The position numbers and the translations under genes were made by a program. Below, in pieces: positions 21,360 to 30,100 of a stretch of 64,000 bases of DNA. Below the pieces are notes generated by a model. The model saw nothing but the letters and a program-made list of their open reading frames with translations, did no database searches and was not told the DNA's origin. The stretch covers positions 1 through 64,000 of the forward strand of contig CATLJY010000929.1 of NCBI GenBank assembly GCA_949987705.1. Reading direction: 5' to 3'. The stretch comes from Thereva unica. Its lineage: Eukaryota > Arthropoda > Insecta > Diptera > Therevidae. Each line of letters begins with the position of its first letter. Positions within the stretch are counted from its first letter, which is position 1.

Positions 21360-21815
21360 TAAAAATTCCCTTATTACAAAAACATTTTTCAGAGCACATC
21401 GGCCTTCGTGTATTATGCAGGATAAGAAGCCATTTGTTGTTGTTGTTGTTGTTGATAGTTTGGGGCATCCCTCCTCTTCTACATCATATATGGTTAGCTC
21501 CTCTCCAAATAATTCCTGAATCCATTGTTTCTTTCCAGCTCCTTTAACATAGATTATTTTATCATGCAGCAGATCTCCAACTGAATATAGTGTGCGGTAG
21601 GGAATGTATCCATCACCCCATCTGAATCCATGGTGATTGTGTCTCAGCCACTCAACTTGTTTCTTTTCAGACCGAGTTAGATGTTTATGTGGGAATGGTG
21701 GTTGGAATATGTAGTGCTGCATTTGATTTTCACAATTTAAAAGGGCCAATTCTTTGAAAATAAATTGATTGTTTTGTAATTTGAATCCTTGAAGATCGAT
21801 GATAATGGCATCCAT
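21339..21815 (-). CDS. Conserved-looking Polinton protein, possible RNase H-fold nuclease, 158-159 aa
   Basis: The ATG at 21815 starts one base after the TGA of the capsid gene (21819-21817), so the two are tightly coupled. The frame extends three codons upstream only from TTG. It starts AIIIDLQGF, followed by FIFKELAL, a conserved-looking W..HNHHGFRWGDG..PY block, YVKGAGKKQW and a Cys/His-rich end (CPKL...CIIHEGRCALKNV). An acidic residue on a first beta strand followed by KEL and YVKG is compatible with an RNase H/DEDD-like fold, but I cannot identify a full catalytic set, so the function is inference. The last codons overlap the minus-strand poly(A) signal, giving the tail NKTNFL. Confidence 0.75.
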   Translation of the reverse strand: MDAIIIDLQGFKLQNNQFIFKELALLNCENQMQHYIFQPPFPHKHLTRSEKKQVEWLRHNHHGFRWGDGYIPYRTLYSVGDLLHDKIIYVKGAGKKQWIQELFGEELTIYDVEEEGCPKLSTTTTTTNGFLSCIIHEGRCALKNVFVIREFLNKTNFL

Positions 21816-21816
21816 T

Positions 21817-23016
21817 TCAAGCAATTTTCCTGACTTCGTTGGTTAGAGGTGTATATTCCACTATTCGATCATGTAGCAATAAACAGTATGCTGTTGTGTT
21901 AGTGGGAACGTTTTCCGATGTTTTGAATTCCAACCTTATATCCACAGGACCTGTTTTAATGGTTTCGTTTTGCCGAGAGCAATCAATGACTACGATCGGA
22001 GCATCACGCATAAACTCTTCCCTTGAGAGTAGTGGCTGCAACTGGCGTCCATAGTATGAAGTTTGGAATTTTATATACATATCATATAGGAGAGCGTATT
22101 TATGAGCATCAAATTTCAAGTTCAGGTCATCATATGGGTATGATTCTGAATTCAAGTGCACTTTAACATCTGTCAGCTTGCAGTGGTCAAACTTACTGAC
22201 ATCCTTTGTTTTATCATTTTTACGATTTGTTTGGAGAGCTAGTATGACATATCGGGGCTTTTCCATCTGCGATGACGTTTTGACAGACCACGTGTGATGA
22301 GTCGTTGCTGGTAGCGTGGGGTACTCGTATATGTCCCAGCTCCTAAATGGCATTTGTATTTCACGACCGCTTTCAATGATTTTATATAAAGCAATTTTCT
22401 CATGATCGGCCACATTAACATGAGGAATGCGCCACTGAAGTTTCGAGATTGAGATGTTTACATCATCTGTCGGTGATATGACTGCATCTTCATCCATCCT
22501 GCTTCGTATTAATATGAGTTCATGTTTAGCGTTGGCGATAATTTTCTTGTAATCTTCAGCAAAGCCCAGCAATGTTTTTAGAGGGATGCAGAAATTGAAG
22601 AATCCATGGGGGGATGTAATTGATTTATCTGGCGACCAACTAGCGTTGTATAACATGCGACTCTCATTTGGGTTTAATGATATGTAATTTTTTAGTGTTG
22701 TTGCTATTCCAAGATTTCGAGTTCTATCAATTTCTACACCATTGATTTCATAGCGAATTTCCTCAAAGAGAAACGCTATAGCATTATTTACTAGCCCTGC
22801 AGTGCTGGATATTGTTCCGTCAGGTTTAGTTACTGTTCCCTCAATGTATATGAAACTTTCAGCTGGGAGGATATACAGGTCTTGGTTTTGCACTGGAATG
22901 CGGGTTTCATCACTATTTTTAAATGAAGAGGCGAACGATGAGTAAGTGTGGTAGTCAATTTTTGTTATGCTATTATCATGGCTTGTGCCTTCAGTAATAT
23001 CCAAGATGTTATTCAT
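21817..23016 (-). CDS. Candidate Polinton major capsid protein (double jelly-roll type), 399 aa
   Basis: The ATG at 23016 opens a 399-residue frame. It has alternating beta-type segments without coiled coil or membrane spans. Recognisable features are an N-terminal DLYILPAESFIYIEG strand pair, RYEINGVEID, a central EIQMPFRSWDIYEYPTLP, TTHHTWSVKT, EKPRYVILALQTNRK, YDDLNLKFD and a C-terminal strand set ending VEYTPLTNEVRKI. Position next to the penton-like gene and the protease/ATPase matches the virion module of arthropod Polintons. The double jelly-roll assignment rests on context and on resemblance to that lineage, not on a structure. The stop codon is followed one base later by the next gene's ATG. 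Confidence 0.8.
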   Translation of the reverse strand: MNNILDITEGTSHDNSITKIDYHTYSSFASSFKNSDETRIPVQNQDLYILPAESFIYIEGTVTKPDGTISSTAGLVNNAIAFLFEEIRYEINGVEIDRTRNLGIATTLKNYISLNPNESRMLYNASWSPDKSITSPHGFFNFCIPLKTLLGFAEDYKKIIANAKHELILIRSRMDEDAVISPTDDVNISISKLQWRIPHVNVADHEKIALYKIIESGREIQMPFRSWDIYEYPTLPATTHHTWSVKTSSQMEKPRYVILALQTNRKNDKTKDVSKFDHCKLTDVKVHLNSESYPYDDLNLKFDAHKYALLYDMYIKFQTSYYGRQLQPLLSREEFMRDAPIVVIDCSRQNETIKTGPVDIRLEFKTSENVPTNTTAYCLLLHDRIVEYTPLTNEVRKIA

Positions 23017-23117
23017 TGCTTCAAATTTAGTCCTATTGATTTTAGAAATTGTATATTATCAGCTCTCAGTTGACGTCTTGCTCGCTTCAAGGTTGCCGGT
23101 TGACTAATGTTTTCCAT
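23013..23117 (-). CDS. Possible 34-aa basic microprotein overlapping the capsid start
   Basis: An ATG at 23117 opens a 34-codon frame rich in Arg/Lys (LKRARRQLRADNIQFLKS inside it). Its TGA shares bases with the capsid ATG in an ATGA arrangement. The composition looks protein-like. Against it, a TATA box at 23136-23129 predicts a start site near 23106, which would leave this ATG out of the capsid transcript. It could be translated from a longer transcript, or be leader sequence only. Confidence 0.4.
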   Translation of the reverse strand: MENISQPATLKRARRQLRADNIQFLKSIGLNLKQ

Positions 23118-23128
23118 GAAGTTCATCC

Positions 23129-23136
23129 TATTTATA
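23129..23136 (-). promoter_or_regulatory. TATA box of the capsid gene
   Basis: TATAAATA on the minus strand, starting four bases after the penton stop codon (23142-23140). ATTAGTC, an initiator-like site, is about 30 bp downstream near 23106. Confidence 0.6.
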
Positions 23137-23139
23137 TGC

Positions 23140-23853
23140 TTATTGCTGCTGTTGCTCCCGTAGACTATCATTCTGTGGCTTTAAATGTAGCCTGATAGTT
23201 ATCGTTTCACCTCGAAAATTTATTAAATCTCCGTCCTGATCAACTAGCTTTAGTGTGAGCGAACTAACACGTTTGACGTTCACCGGTAAATAGATCACAT
23301 TCGCTGGAACCTCTACTATTTTATAGCCCGGCCCCACGGTTGGGGCAAATTCATGCAGCATATGCACCTGTTTATTGTTGATGTATGAGCCTGATATGAT
23401 GTTACATTCAACCCTTATAGCATTAACTTTTATAATATTGACGGGTAGATCTGATGTATGTAATATATTTGCTTCCAGTACACGTTTCCCAAATCCCAAC
23501 AGCAGCGGTGCGATAGATCGCTCTTTATCAAAATGTATAACTTCAGTAGCTTTTATTTCACTCTTCAAGGTATTATTGTTTGCCCTTATTAAGACTGTTG
23601 CCTTGCTGCTGCTCTTATTTAAGCTTTGCTGTACTGAAGCTGCTATGTCATCAATCTCGTATGATCCAACAGGTATTTCGATACACGCATCTCCCACATG
23701 CATTAAGTTGTTGCTGTCATCAATATTCGGTATAGAATTGTATGTTTGAAAGTCAATTAATCCGCAAACGTAGTCTCCAGCTAATTCCAATGGGGGAAAG
23801 TATTCAGCGGTGAGAACCGATGCATTGCCAGTAAGAGAGAGTGTTATCGACAT
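23140..23853 (-). CDS. Candidate Polinton penton/minor capsid protein, 237 aa
   Basis: The ATG at 23853 begins a 237-residue frame. The pattern is that of the minor capsid (penton) protein found beside the major capsid gene in Polintons. It has YVCGLIDFQTYNSIPN early, then IEIPVGSYEIDDI, SIAPLLLGF, NAIRVECNIISGSY, HMLHEFAP and a C-terminal LVDQDGDLINFRGETITIRLHL, followed by a Gln-rich tail. Predicted beta content with no membrane segment fits a single jelly-roll. Gene order penton-capsid on one strand supports a shared late function. Assignment is by family resemblance and context. Confidence 0.8.
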   Translation of the reverse strand: MSITLSLTGNASVLTAEYFPPLELAGDYVCGLIDFQTYNSIPNIDDSNNLMHVGDACIEIPVGSYEIDDIAASVQQSLNKSSSKATVLIRANNNTLKSEIKATEVIHFDKERSIAPLLLGFGKRVLEANILHTSDLPVNIIKVNAIRVECNIISGSYINNKQVHMLHEFAPTVGPGYKIVEVPANVIYLPVNVKRVSSLTLKLVDQDGDLINFRGETITIRLHLKPQNDSLREQQQQ

Positions 23854-23896
23854 GGCTACTTGTTATGAAATGTCTATGTTTGCACTTGAAGGCCTT

Positions 23897-23904
23897 TATT
23901 TATA
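23897..23904 (-). promoter_or_regulatory. Penton TATA box containing the protease stop codon
   Basis: TATAAATA at 23904-23897 includes the TAA (23902-23900) that ends the protease frame. The penton ATG is about 50 bp downstream. The same GTATAAATA overlap recurs at 34827-34835. Confidence 0.65.
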
Positions 23905-24253
23905 CATTATGTAAGAATTTTAAGCATAAGTGTCCGCAAATCACTGAGTCGAAATTTTGATGTGCTGTATAGTTGTATGTGACTGCATCACCCAAATAAT
24001 TTACAACTTCCCGCGGCGGTTGCAGATTTCCAAAACTATCAAAGTAATTTATGATATCTCCATTTTTCTTATACGCTACCCAATGCGTTCCAGGTCCAGA
24101 TGAAACATCTAGATTTATAATTCCGCTCTCATTTCTCCATGGTTTTTTAGGTAATTGATCGCGCATAAATACTCCTCTAAAGTGGGCTATATGCTGTGCA
24201 TATTTACGCAGATCATTTTCATTGAGTGCTCTTTTGGGTAGCGACTTTATTAG
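23900..24253 (-). CDS. Adenain-like cysteine protease, in the -1 frame of the phospholipase ORF
   Basis: The first ATG is at 24166 (88 codons). The homologous region clearly starts earlier: LPKRALNENDL...FRGVFM is read in the same frame from 24253 with no ATG before 24166. Numbered from 24166, the catalytic set is His28 (GTHWVAY), Asp43 (YFDSFG), Gln70 and Cys77 (ICGHLCLKF). The Gln-to-Cys spacing of 7 is that of adenovirus proteinase. In Polintons this enzyme is thought to process virion precursors. The lack of a start codon and the slippery heptamer at 24259-24253 suggest expression as a -1 frameshift extension of the phospholipase protein. Alternatives are a 1-nt indel in the A-run, splicing, or use of the internal ATG. 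Confidence 0.88.
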   Translation of the reverse strand, partial: LIKSLPKRALNENDLRKYAQHIAHFRGVFMRDQLPKKPWRNESGIINLDVSSGPGTHWVAYKKNGDIINYFDSFGNLQPPREVVNYLGDAVTYNYTAHQNFDSVICGHLCLKFLHNV

Positions 24254-25083
24254 TTTTTTGGTTGGGTGTTGAGAAAAAGTCCCAGTCCTTTCCTATATGG
24301 CTTTAGAAATAATCCTTGTCCAGGTTTTCCTAGCGCTATAGCTTCCATTGTCTCATTATGACGTTTCGCTTCCTGCAGCTCCCGACGTGCGACACTTGCG
24401 GCGTTTACAGCTTTAGCTATACCTGCTGCACCTCCAGATAGCGCTCCAACGGCGGAAAGACCTGCAAAAAGTGGAATGAGGAACGGTAAAACTCCTCCTG
24501 CTTTAGGTACTGGTATCACTCTAGGCGTAGTGTAAGATTTTTTCTTCCCCTTGATAACATTCTTTGCCGCACTTAGGGCAATTGTAGTAGCTTCCAACAG
24601 GTCTTTCGGCTTTTTCAGCTTTAACACTTTTCTAGCATTACGTACAGCTTCGCGGAATGATGGACGTAACGTATTCTTCTTCTTCTTCGAGCAGGTAATT
24701 TTTGCTTTGACCCCCATTCCAACTTTTATTTTAGCTTTCATGGCGTTTGTTACTAATAGCGCGTTAGCACGTTCTGCAAAGCTAGCGTCTTTAGATGTTA
24801 CTCGTTGCCAGGCTTTTTCTTCTAAAATATGGTCAGCTATATGTCGGTCGCTTAAGTCCTTATGATCTCGATATGCAATATCATGCTGTTTGCAAGCTGC
24901 ATCTAGTGGGTTGATGCCAGGATCACCGCGGGCTAGTCTTTTAGCTAACTTTGTTCCTGGACCACAGTATTGATATCCCGGTAGATGAAGCTCAAGCGGT
25001 AACTTATTTATAACAGTGTTTAACAGTCCTCCCCCCTTGACAGCTCTTCGATGAATGGTGCGTTTCTTACTATGGTCAATCAT
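24250..25083 (-). CDS. Phospholipase A2-domain virion protein with pX-like hydrophobic segment, 277 aa
   Basis: The ATG at 25083 is 22 nt from a strong initiator. Residues 33-71 carry the PLA2 signature of the parvovirus-VP1/insect type: a calcium loop YCGPGT at 39-44 and the catalytic pair HD at 67-68 within LDAACKQHDIAY. A very basic central part follows (KKKKN, KKPK, KGKKK). Then comes a Gly/Ala/Pro-rich hydrophobic segment, residues about 196-226 (LPFLIPLFAGL...), resembling adenovirus core protein X. The protein ends in GLFL/YRKGLG repeats. Such proteins are taken to be virion components acting on membranes during entry. The ORF ends TAA at 24252-24250 directly after a slippery heptamer. 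Confidence 0.88.
   Translation of the reverse strand: MIDHSKKRTIHRRAVKGGGLLNTVINKLPLELHLPGYQYCGPGTKLAKRLARGDPGINPLDAACKQHDIAYRDHKDLSDRHIADHILEEKAWQRVTSKDASFAERANALLVTNAMKAKIKVGMGVKAKITCSKKKKNTLRPSFREAVRNARKVLKLKKPKDLLEATTIALSAAKNVIKGKKKSYTTPRVIPVPKAGGVLPFLIPLFAGLSAVGALSGGAAGIAKAVNAASVARRELQEAKRHNETMEAIALGKPGQGLFLKPYRKGLGLFLNTQPKN
24253..24259 (-). promoter_or_regulatory. Candidate -1 ribosomal frameshift site A_AAA_AAC
   Basis: Read in the phospholipase frame the codons are CCA AAA AAC TAA, so the heptamer is A AAA AAC with a stop codon immediately after. A -1 slip leads directly into the protease frame, which stays open to 23900. About 45 nt downstream a small ATATGC-ACA-GCATAT hairpin is visible. 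I could not identify a convincing pseudoknot at the usual 5-9 nt spacing. Confidence 0.6.
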
Positions 25084-25100
25084 TTTATAGGTTTACTGTT

Positions 25101-25150
25101 AGACTGATTAAAATCTATAAAAGTACGGGTATTTATAGGGATTGGGTTAG
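25101..25150. promoter_or_regulatory. Interleaved divergent promoters, phospholipase (-) and ATPase (+)
   Basis: Plus strand: TATAAAAG at 25116-25123 and TTAGTG near 25146. Minus strand: TATAAATA at 25137-25130 and a perfect TCAGTC initiator at 25107-25102. Each TATA lies between the two start sites, which are about 41 bp apart. The ATGs are at 25159 (+) and 25083 (-). Confidence 0.7.
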
Positions 25151-25158
25151 TGTGCAAC

Positions 25159-25842
25159 ATGAAGTTTATCAAGCAACAAGCGTGTCTACCAGTTAGAAAT
25201 ACTGATGTGGAAATTACAAGTACATCAAAGAAGCATGGGGTGCTGCTACCAAACAGTATAAGAGGTATTATTGTTGGACCGTCGAATTGTGGCAAGACAA
25301 ATGTTATGCTAAGTCTACTGGAGCATCCTAACGGTCTGAGATTCGAGAATATATACATTTACTCAAAGTCGCTAAGTCAGCCGAAATACGAGTATTTAGG
25401 AGAAGTTGTAGCTCACATATCAGGTTTGGGCTATTATACGTTTTCTAACAACCACGATGTTATACCACCGGAGGAAGCAAAACCAAACTCAATTTTCATC
25501 TTTGATGATGTAGCCTGCGATAAACAAAATAATATTAGAGCCTACTTTTGTATGGGGAGGCATAACGACATTGACAGCTTTTACCTCTGTCAAACTTATA
25601 CTCATATACCAAAGCATCTAATCCGAGATAATGCAAACTTTCTGATCATATTCAAACAAGATGATTTGAACCTGAAGCATGTATACAATGATCATGTGAA
25701 TAGTGATATGAAATTCGCAAAGTTCAGAAAAGCGTGTGCAAACTGTTGGAAAGACAAATATGGATTCTTAGTAATTGATAAGGACAGCCCCATGGGCAAA
25801 GGTCGATATCGAAAAGGCTTTGATGTATTCATGAGTGGATAA
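25159..25842 (+). CDS. Polinton A32-like genome-packaging ATPase, 227 aa
   Basis: The ATG at 25159 lies about 12 nt after the initiator; the frame extends upstream only from GTG. Walker A GPSNCGKT is at residues 40-47, Walker B SIFIFDD at 111-117, and MGRHNDIDSFYLCQTY follows with the family's sensor-type Gln. Full length and order match the FtsK/HerA-type packaging ATPases of Polintons and large DNA viruses. The 3' end is odd: BEL-2 inserted at ATGAG (25831-25835), so the last codon and stop now come from the LTR. The pre-insertion frame continued only two more codons beyond ATG (through 32846), so the protein changes at a single C-terminal residue. Confidence 0.94.
   Translation: MKFIKQQACLPVRNTDVEITSTSKKHGVLLPNSIRGIIVGPSNCGKTNVMLSLLEHPNGLRFENIYIYSKSLSQPKYEYLGEVVAHISGLGYYTFSNNHDVIPPEEAKPNSIFIFDDVACDKQNNIRAYFCMGRHNDIDSFYLCQTYTHIPKHLIRDNANFLIIFKQDDLNLKHVYNDHVNSDMKFAKFRKACANCWKDKYGFLVIDKDSPMGKGRYRKGFDVFMSG
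25831..25835. repeat. BEL-2 target-site duplication, left (ATGAG)
   Basis: ATGAG directly precedes the LTR start at 25836 and recurs at 32835-32839. Confidence 0.94.
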
Positions 25843-26179
25843 GATTACTAACGCACTTTCTACATATAAAATAGCATTAAGTCATTTTTAATAGTAGTCT
25901 TGATTTAAGACTACTGTATTTTCATCATCCAACTTTCAGAAGTAGTCTTGCTTCAAGACTACTATATGTTGCATTGTTATAATAACCGCTAGGCTAGCTC
26001 TAGATTTTGCCTTTTGTCATCACATTCTTGTTATCACTCTTGAAAGTACTCTCTAGGGATTCAGTCGGAATTTTGTTAACGTGATAATAAATGAAAGTTA
26101 ATTTGTTAAAGTCAAGGTGTTTTCACTTAAGTAGATAAATTAAATAAAATCTAAAGGTGGACAAGGATAATCTCCACCA
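25836..26179 (+). repeat. BEL-2 5' LTR
   Basis: TG...CA, 344 bp, same as 32491-32834. It contains two near-identical hairpins, AGTAGTCTT-5 nt-AAGACTACT, at about 25890-25912 and 25942-25964. Confidence 0.94.
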
Positions 26180-26186
26180 ATTTTCT

Positions 26187-26204
26187 GGTCCTTCGAGCCG
26201 GATG
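26187..26204 (+). other. BEL-2 primer binding site (tRNA-Tyr type)
   Basis: TGGTCCTTCGAGCCGGAT, complementary to a tRNA-Tyr 3' end, identical to the BEL-1 site. It begins about 7 nt inside the LTR end. Confidence 0.8.
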
Positions 26205-26210
26205 GCCCTT

Positions 26211-26394
26211 GGAATAGCGGTCTTATAATCTACATCTTTACGGTCTTCATTATCTTGGAATAGCGGTCTTATAATCTACATCTTTACGGTCTTCATTATC
26301 TTGGAATAGCGGTCTTATAATCTACATCTTTACGGTCTTCATTATCTTGGAATAGCGGTCTTATAATCTACATATTTACGGTCTTCATTATCTT
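26211..26394 (+). repeat. 46-bp tandem repeat in the BEL-2 leader
   Basis: Four head-to-tail 46-bp units starting GGAATAGCGGTCTTATAATC at 26211, 26257, 26303 and 26349. One substitution is seen in the last, and a partial fifth follows. The 700-bp untranslated leader that follows to 27132 has no other recognisable feature. Confidence 0.9.
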
Positions 26395-27132
26395 GGAATG
26401 CATTCTTAAACGGTATCAAATTTACATCTAAAACGGATAATCTTTCAATGATTTTCAGTCATATTATTCTAAAATCTATTCGGAGCTACATATCAATTCC
26501 AAGGAGTCTAATCATAAAAGGAATCTAATCATCTAATTTAAATGGTTTTCATGGATGCATTGTTGGATTGGCACGTTTTTACCCATATGGAAGATAAGTA
26601 ATTTATTTTAAACAATATTAACTTGTGTGTGCTGTGAATATAGACATATATCAGTTATCAAATGTATGTATATTAAAATCGGTTAGCATAGATCATCGGT
26701 TCGGTTTCATGATCTTTTTATTCTTTCTATGCTCATGGTGAATACATAATTAACAACTGTTATCCACATGTTAAAGGAATGAACAATTGAATCACGGTAC
26801 ACACATAACGGAAACTATATTACTGTAATAATCAACTAAATAGAGTGAACTATAGTTATAGTACTATTAACAATATTATTGAAGTGAACTAATTACTAAA
26901 CTATATTTTGAATTTAAATGCAAATTGAAATTATCTCAATAATAATCCTAACTGTTCTATGACTTTAAATATTATATTCATTATTCTCTTTACATTGGTG
27001 GTCTCCTGTGACTGTTTAAGAATATCGTGTTAATACCGGTTGTTATCATTCGAATCTAATAATTTAGAGGCTTTAAATTAAATTAAATTAAATTAACGGA
27101 GGTAAGAGTGATTAGTGTTGTATAATCCCAAA

Positions 27133-30100
27133 ATGTCAACTAACTCAAAATTAGGCCGAGTAAAGGGCATTTTGACGCGTTTGCACAGCTATTCCAATTC
27201 CATTGCCGATTCTACTTCAGTTGAAGATATTTCAGTTAGATTAGAAAAACTTGAAGACGCTTGGAGCGAATTTTCAGTGATAGAAGACACATTAATAGAT
27301 GAGGATGTTTCACAATCTGCTGAAGTCATGAAAATCTTTGAAGAATATGAGTCTAAATATTATGAAGCAAAGTCAGTTTTTGTTCGGGAAATGTCGCTTC
27401 GTATTTCACACCCAGCGTCTGATCGTTCCAGCACTAACCATTCTTCTACTACAAACGATACCCTCACACTGCTTCAACAACAACAAGTTTTGACAAACAC
27501 TCTCTTACAAAACAGTTATTCTTATCATCTACCTCGCTTGCAAGTTCCTTCCTTTTCCGGAGACTACAAAGAATGGCATTCATTCAAGGACCTGTTCGAC
27601 TCCTCCATTCACAAAAATACCAATCTTTCGAAGGCTCAAAGATTTCAATTTCTCAAGGCTAGTTTAAAGGGTGCTGCCCTTGCTGTCATTCGTCATTTAC
27701 CGGTCACTGAGTCTAACTACGACAATGCATGGAAACTTCTCAATGAAAGATTCAACAAACGGAATCATATTGCCACATCATTTATCAAATCCTTTCTCGA
27801 AATCCCTCCTGTATCTCAACCAACTATTAAGGCCTTGAGGGCCTTGTGCGATACTTGCGAAGAGGCAGTAAAAGGTCTCGCGGCATTAGGATCAGGAGCC
27901 GATGGCAGAGACATTTGGCTTATCCATCTACTACTTGGTAAACTTGATCTTGACACCAGGACGAGCTGGGCAAGAAGATCCGTCGATACAGAATTTCCAA
28001 CTATTGGTGAACTGCTAACCTTTCTCAACAAACGTTGTTCAGCTATGGAAACAGCAACAATCGGAAACAAGCGACCAACAGCAGTCAAGTCTCTGTTTAC
28101 TTCCTCATGTAACACGACCACATCATGCCCTAAATGTAAAGGTGAGCATTTTATCTATCAATGTCCTCTTTATAAGGCGGATACTCCAGCCGCCAGAAAG
28201 ATTTTTGCAATCAACAACGCATTGTGCTTTAAGTGCTTGGGAACATCACACTCAGCACAGCACTGTCGTTCCAAGCTCATCTGTAACCAATGCAATGGCA
28301 AACATCATAGGTTACTTCACGGTAGTCCAATACAACAAGAATCAAATAAAATACAGAATACTTTTCCAATTCAACGGTTTTCGGCCAAGACTCAATCATC
28401 TTCAATCAACTCGGATCGGTCAACAGTCACTCAACAGCCTACAATCAACATTAACAAGGCAGCACATTCATCGGTTTATCCCAAACAATCTCAGGATACT
28501 ACGGATTCTTCATCTGCGCATATTACCAGCACAGAGGAAGACGGCAACTTCACTTCTTCAGGCAACCATTCCTCGGCATTCACTGCATCTATCCGAGGAC
28601 CGACTACAACTCTTCTACCAACAGCGGTGGTTTACGCCCTCGACGCCACCAATCGCTCACAAAAATGTCGATTACTCTTAGATTCAGGTTCACAGGTGTC
28701 ATTAATCACAGAATCATGTGTCAAAAGGCTCGGTCACAGGCGGCAACAGGGTCGTCTATCTATCGACGGTCTCTCATCGGCAGGCATAGGAGTAACACGC
28801 GGAAAGGTCCAACTAACCTTAACTTCTTTGTGGGATGCCACTCAACATCTCACGATATCGGCGTTCATCTTGATCAATCTAATCCCGTCGCTTCCTGCAA
28901 CGATTATTGATATCTCTCATGTGAAGGATTGCGAAAACATTCAGCTCGCTGATCCATTTTTCTTCGAACCATCTTCAGTTGATATCGTTCTAGGGGCAGA
29001 CAAAGTATTTGAAGTACTGCTTCCAGGTAAGATCAGCAATGTTCCGCATGCACCGATCTTCCAAGAAACTATCTTCGGTTGGGTAGCAGGAGGAGCCGTT
29101 AGAGCACAGGAAAACACAGTTTTAGCGTGCTTCAATCAAGTAGACCACGACATTGATAAACTACTAAGGTCCTTCTGGGAAATTGAGGAAATCCCAACTG
29201 ACAAGTGTATGTACACCCCAGAAGAATCACAATGCGAGCAGTCCTTCAAGGACACTTTACAATGCAACCAATCTAATCGGTATGTTGTTGGCCTTCCCTT
29301 TAAGGATAACATCAAACATCTTGGCAACGGTTTATCACAAGCTTTATCTCGGTTAAAATCTATGGAGCGTAGATTCAGTCAAAATATGAAACTAAAGGAT
29401 GCCTACGTAACATTCATGAGGGAATACGAACTCCTCGAACACATGGAGCTGATTACTGATGAAGAATTGGAGAGTAACATGAAGAACTGTTTTTATCTTC
29501 CGCACCATGCGGTCTTCAAAAACAACAAAATCAGGGTTGTATTTGACGGTTCATCCAAATCATCATCGGGACTTTCACTAAATGATGTTTTAATGGTAGG
29601 CCCAACCATTCAAAGAGATCTCACCAGCATTCTAATAAGTTTCCGAAAACATAAATATGCTATCTCTGCCGACGTAGAGAAGATGTATAGGCAAATTTTA
29701 ATTCGAAAAGAACATCAAGATTTTCAGCGTATTTTGTGGCGGGAGGGTCCCGAGCAACAAATTAAACATTATCGACTACGGACGGTTACTTACGGTACTT
29801 CAAGTGCTCCATTCCTCGCCACACGGTCATTATTTCAAATCGGTGAAGAAATTAAGTCTTCACATGTTCATACAGCGAAAGCAATCCAATCTGATTTTTA
29901 TGTAGATGATCTGCTTACAGGCGCAAACTCATTAGAAGAAGCACAAGAATTGCGGCATTCACTTACTCATCATCTTAAGCAGCACGGATTTCATCTTGCG
30001 AAATGGCGCTCAAATTCGAGCAACCTGAGATCATCTCCAAACGAGAACACTCATCAAAACATCGCATTTTCGCCTTCAGAAAATCTGTCCAAGATTCTCG

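Noticed and set aside
26211..26394. CRISPR-like array
   Set aside because: Units are contiguous 46-bp tandem copies without unique spacers, in a eukaryotic retroelement leader.
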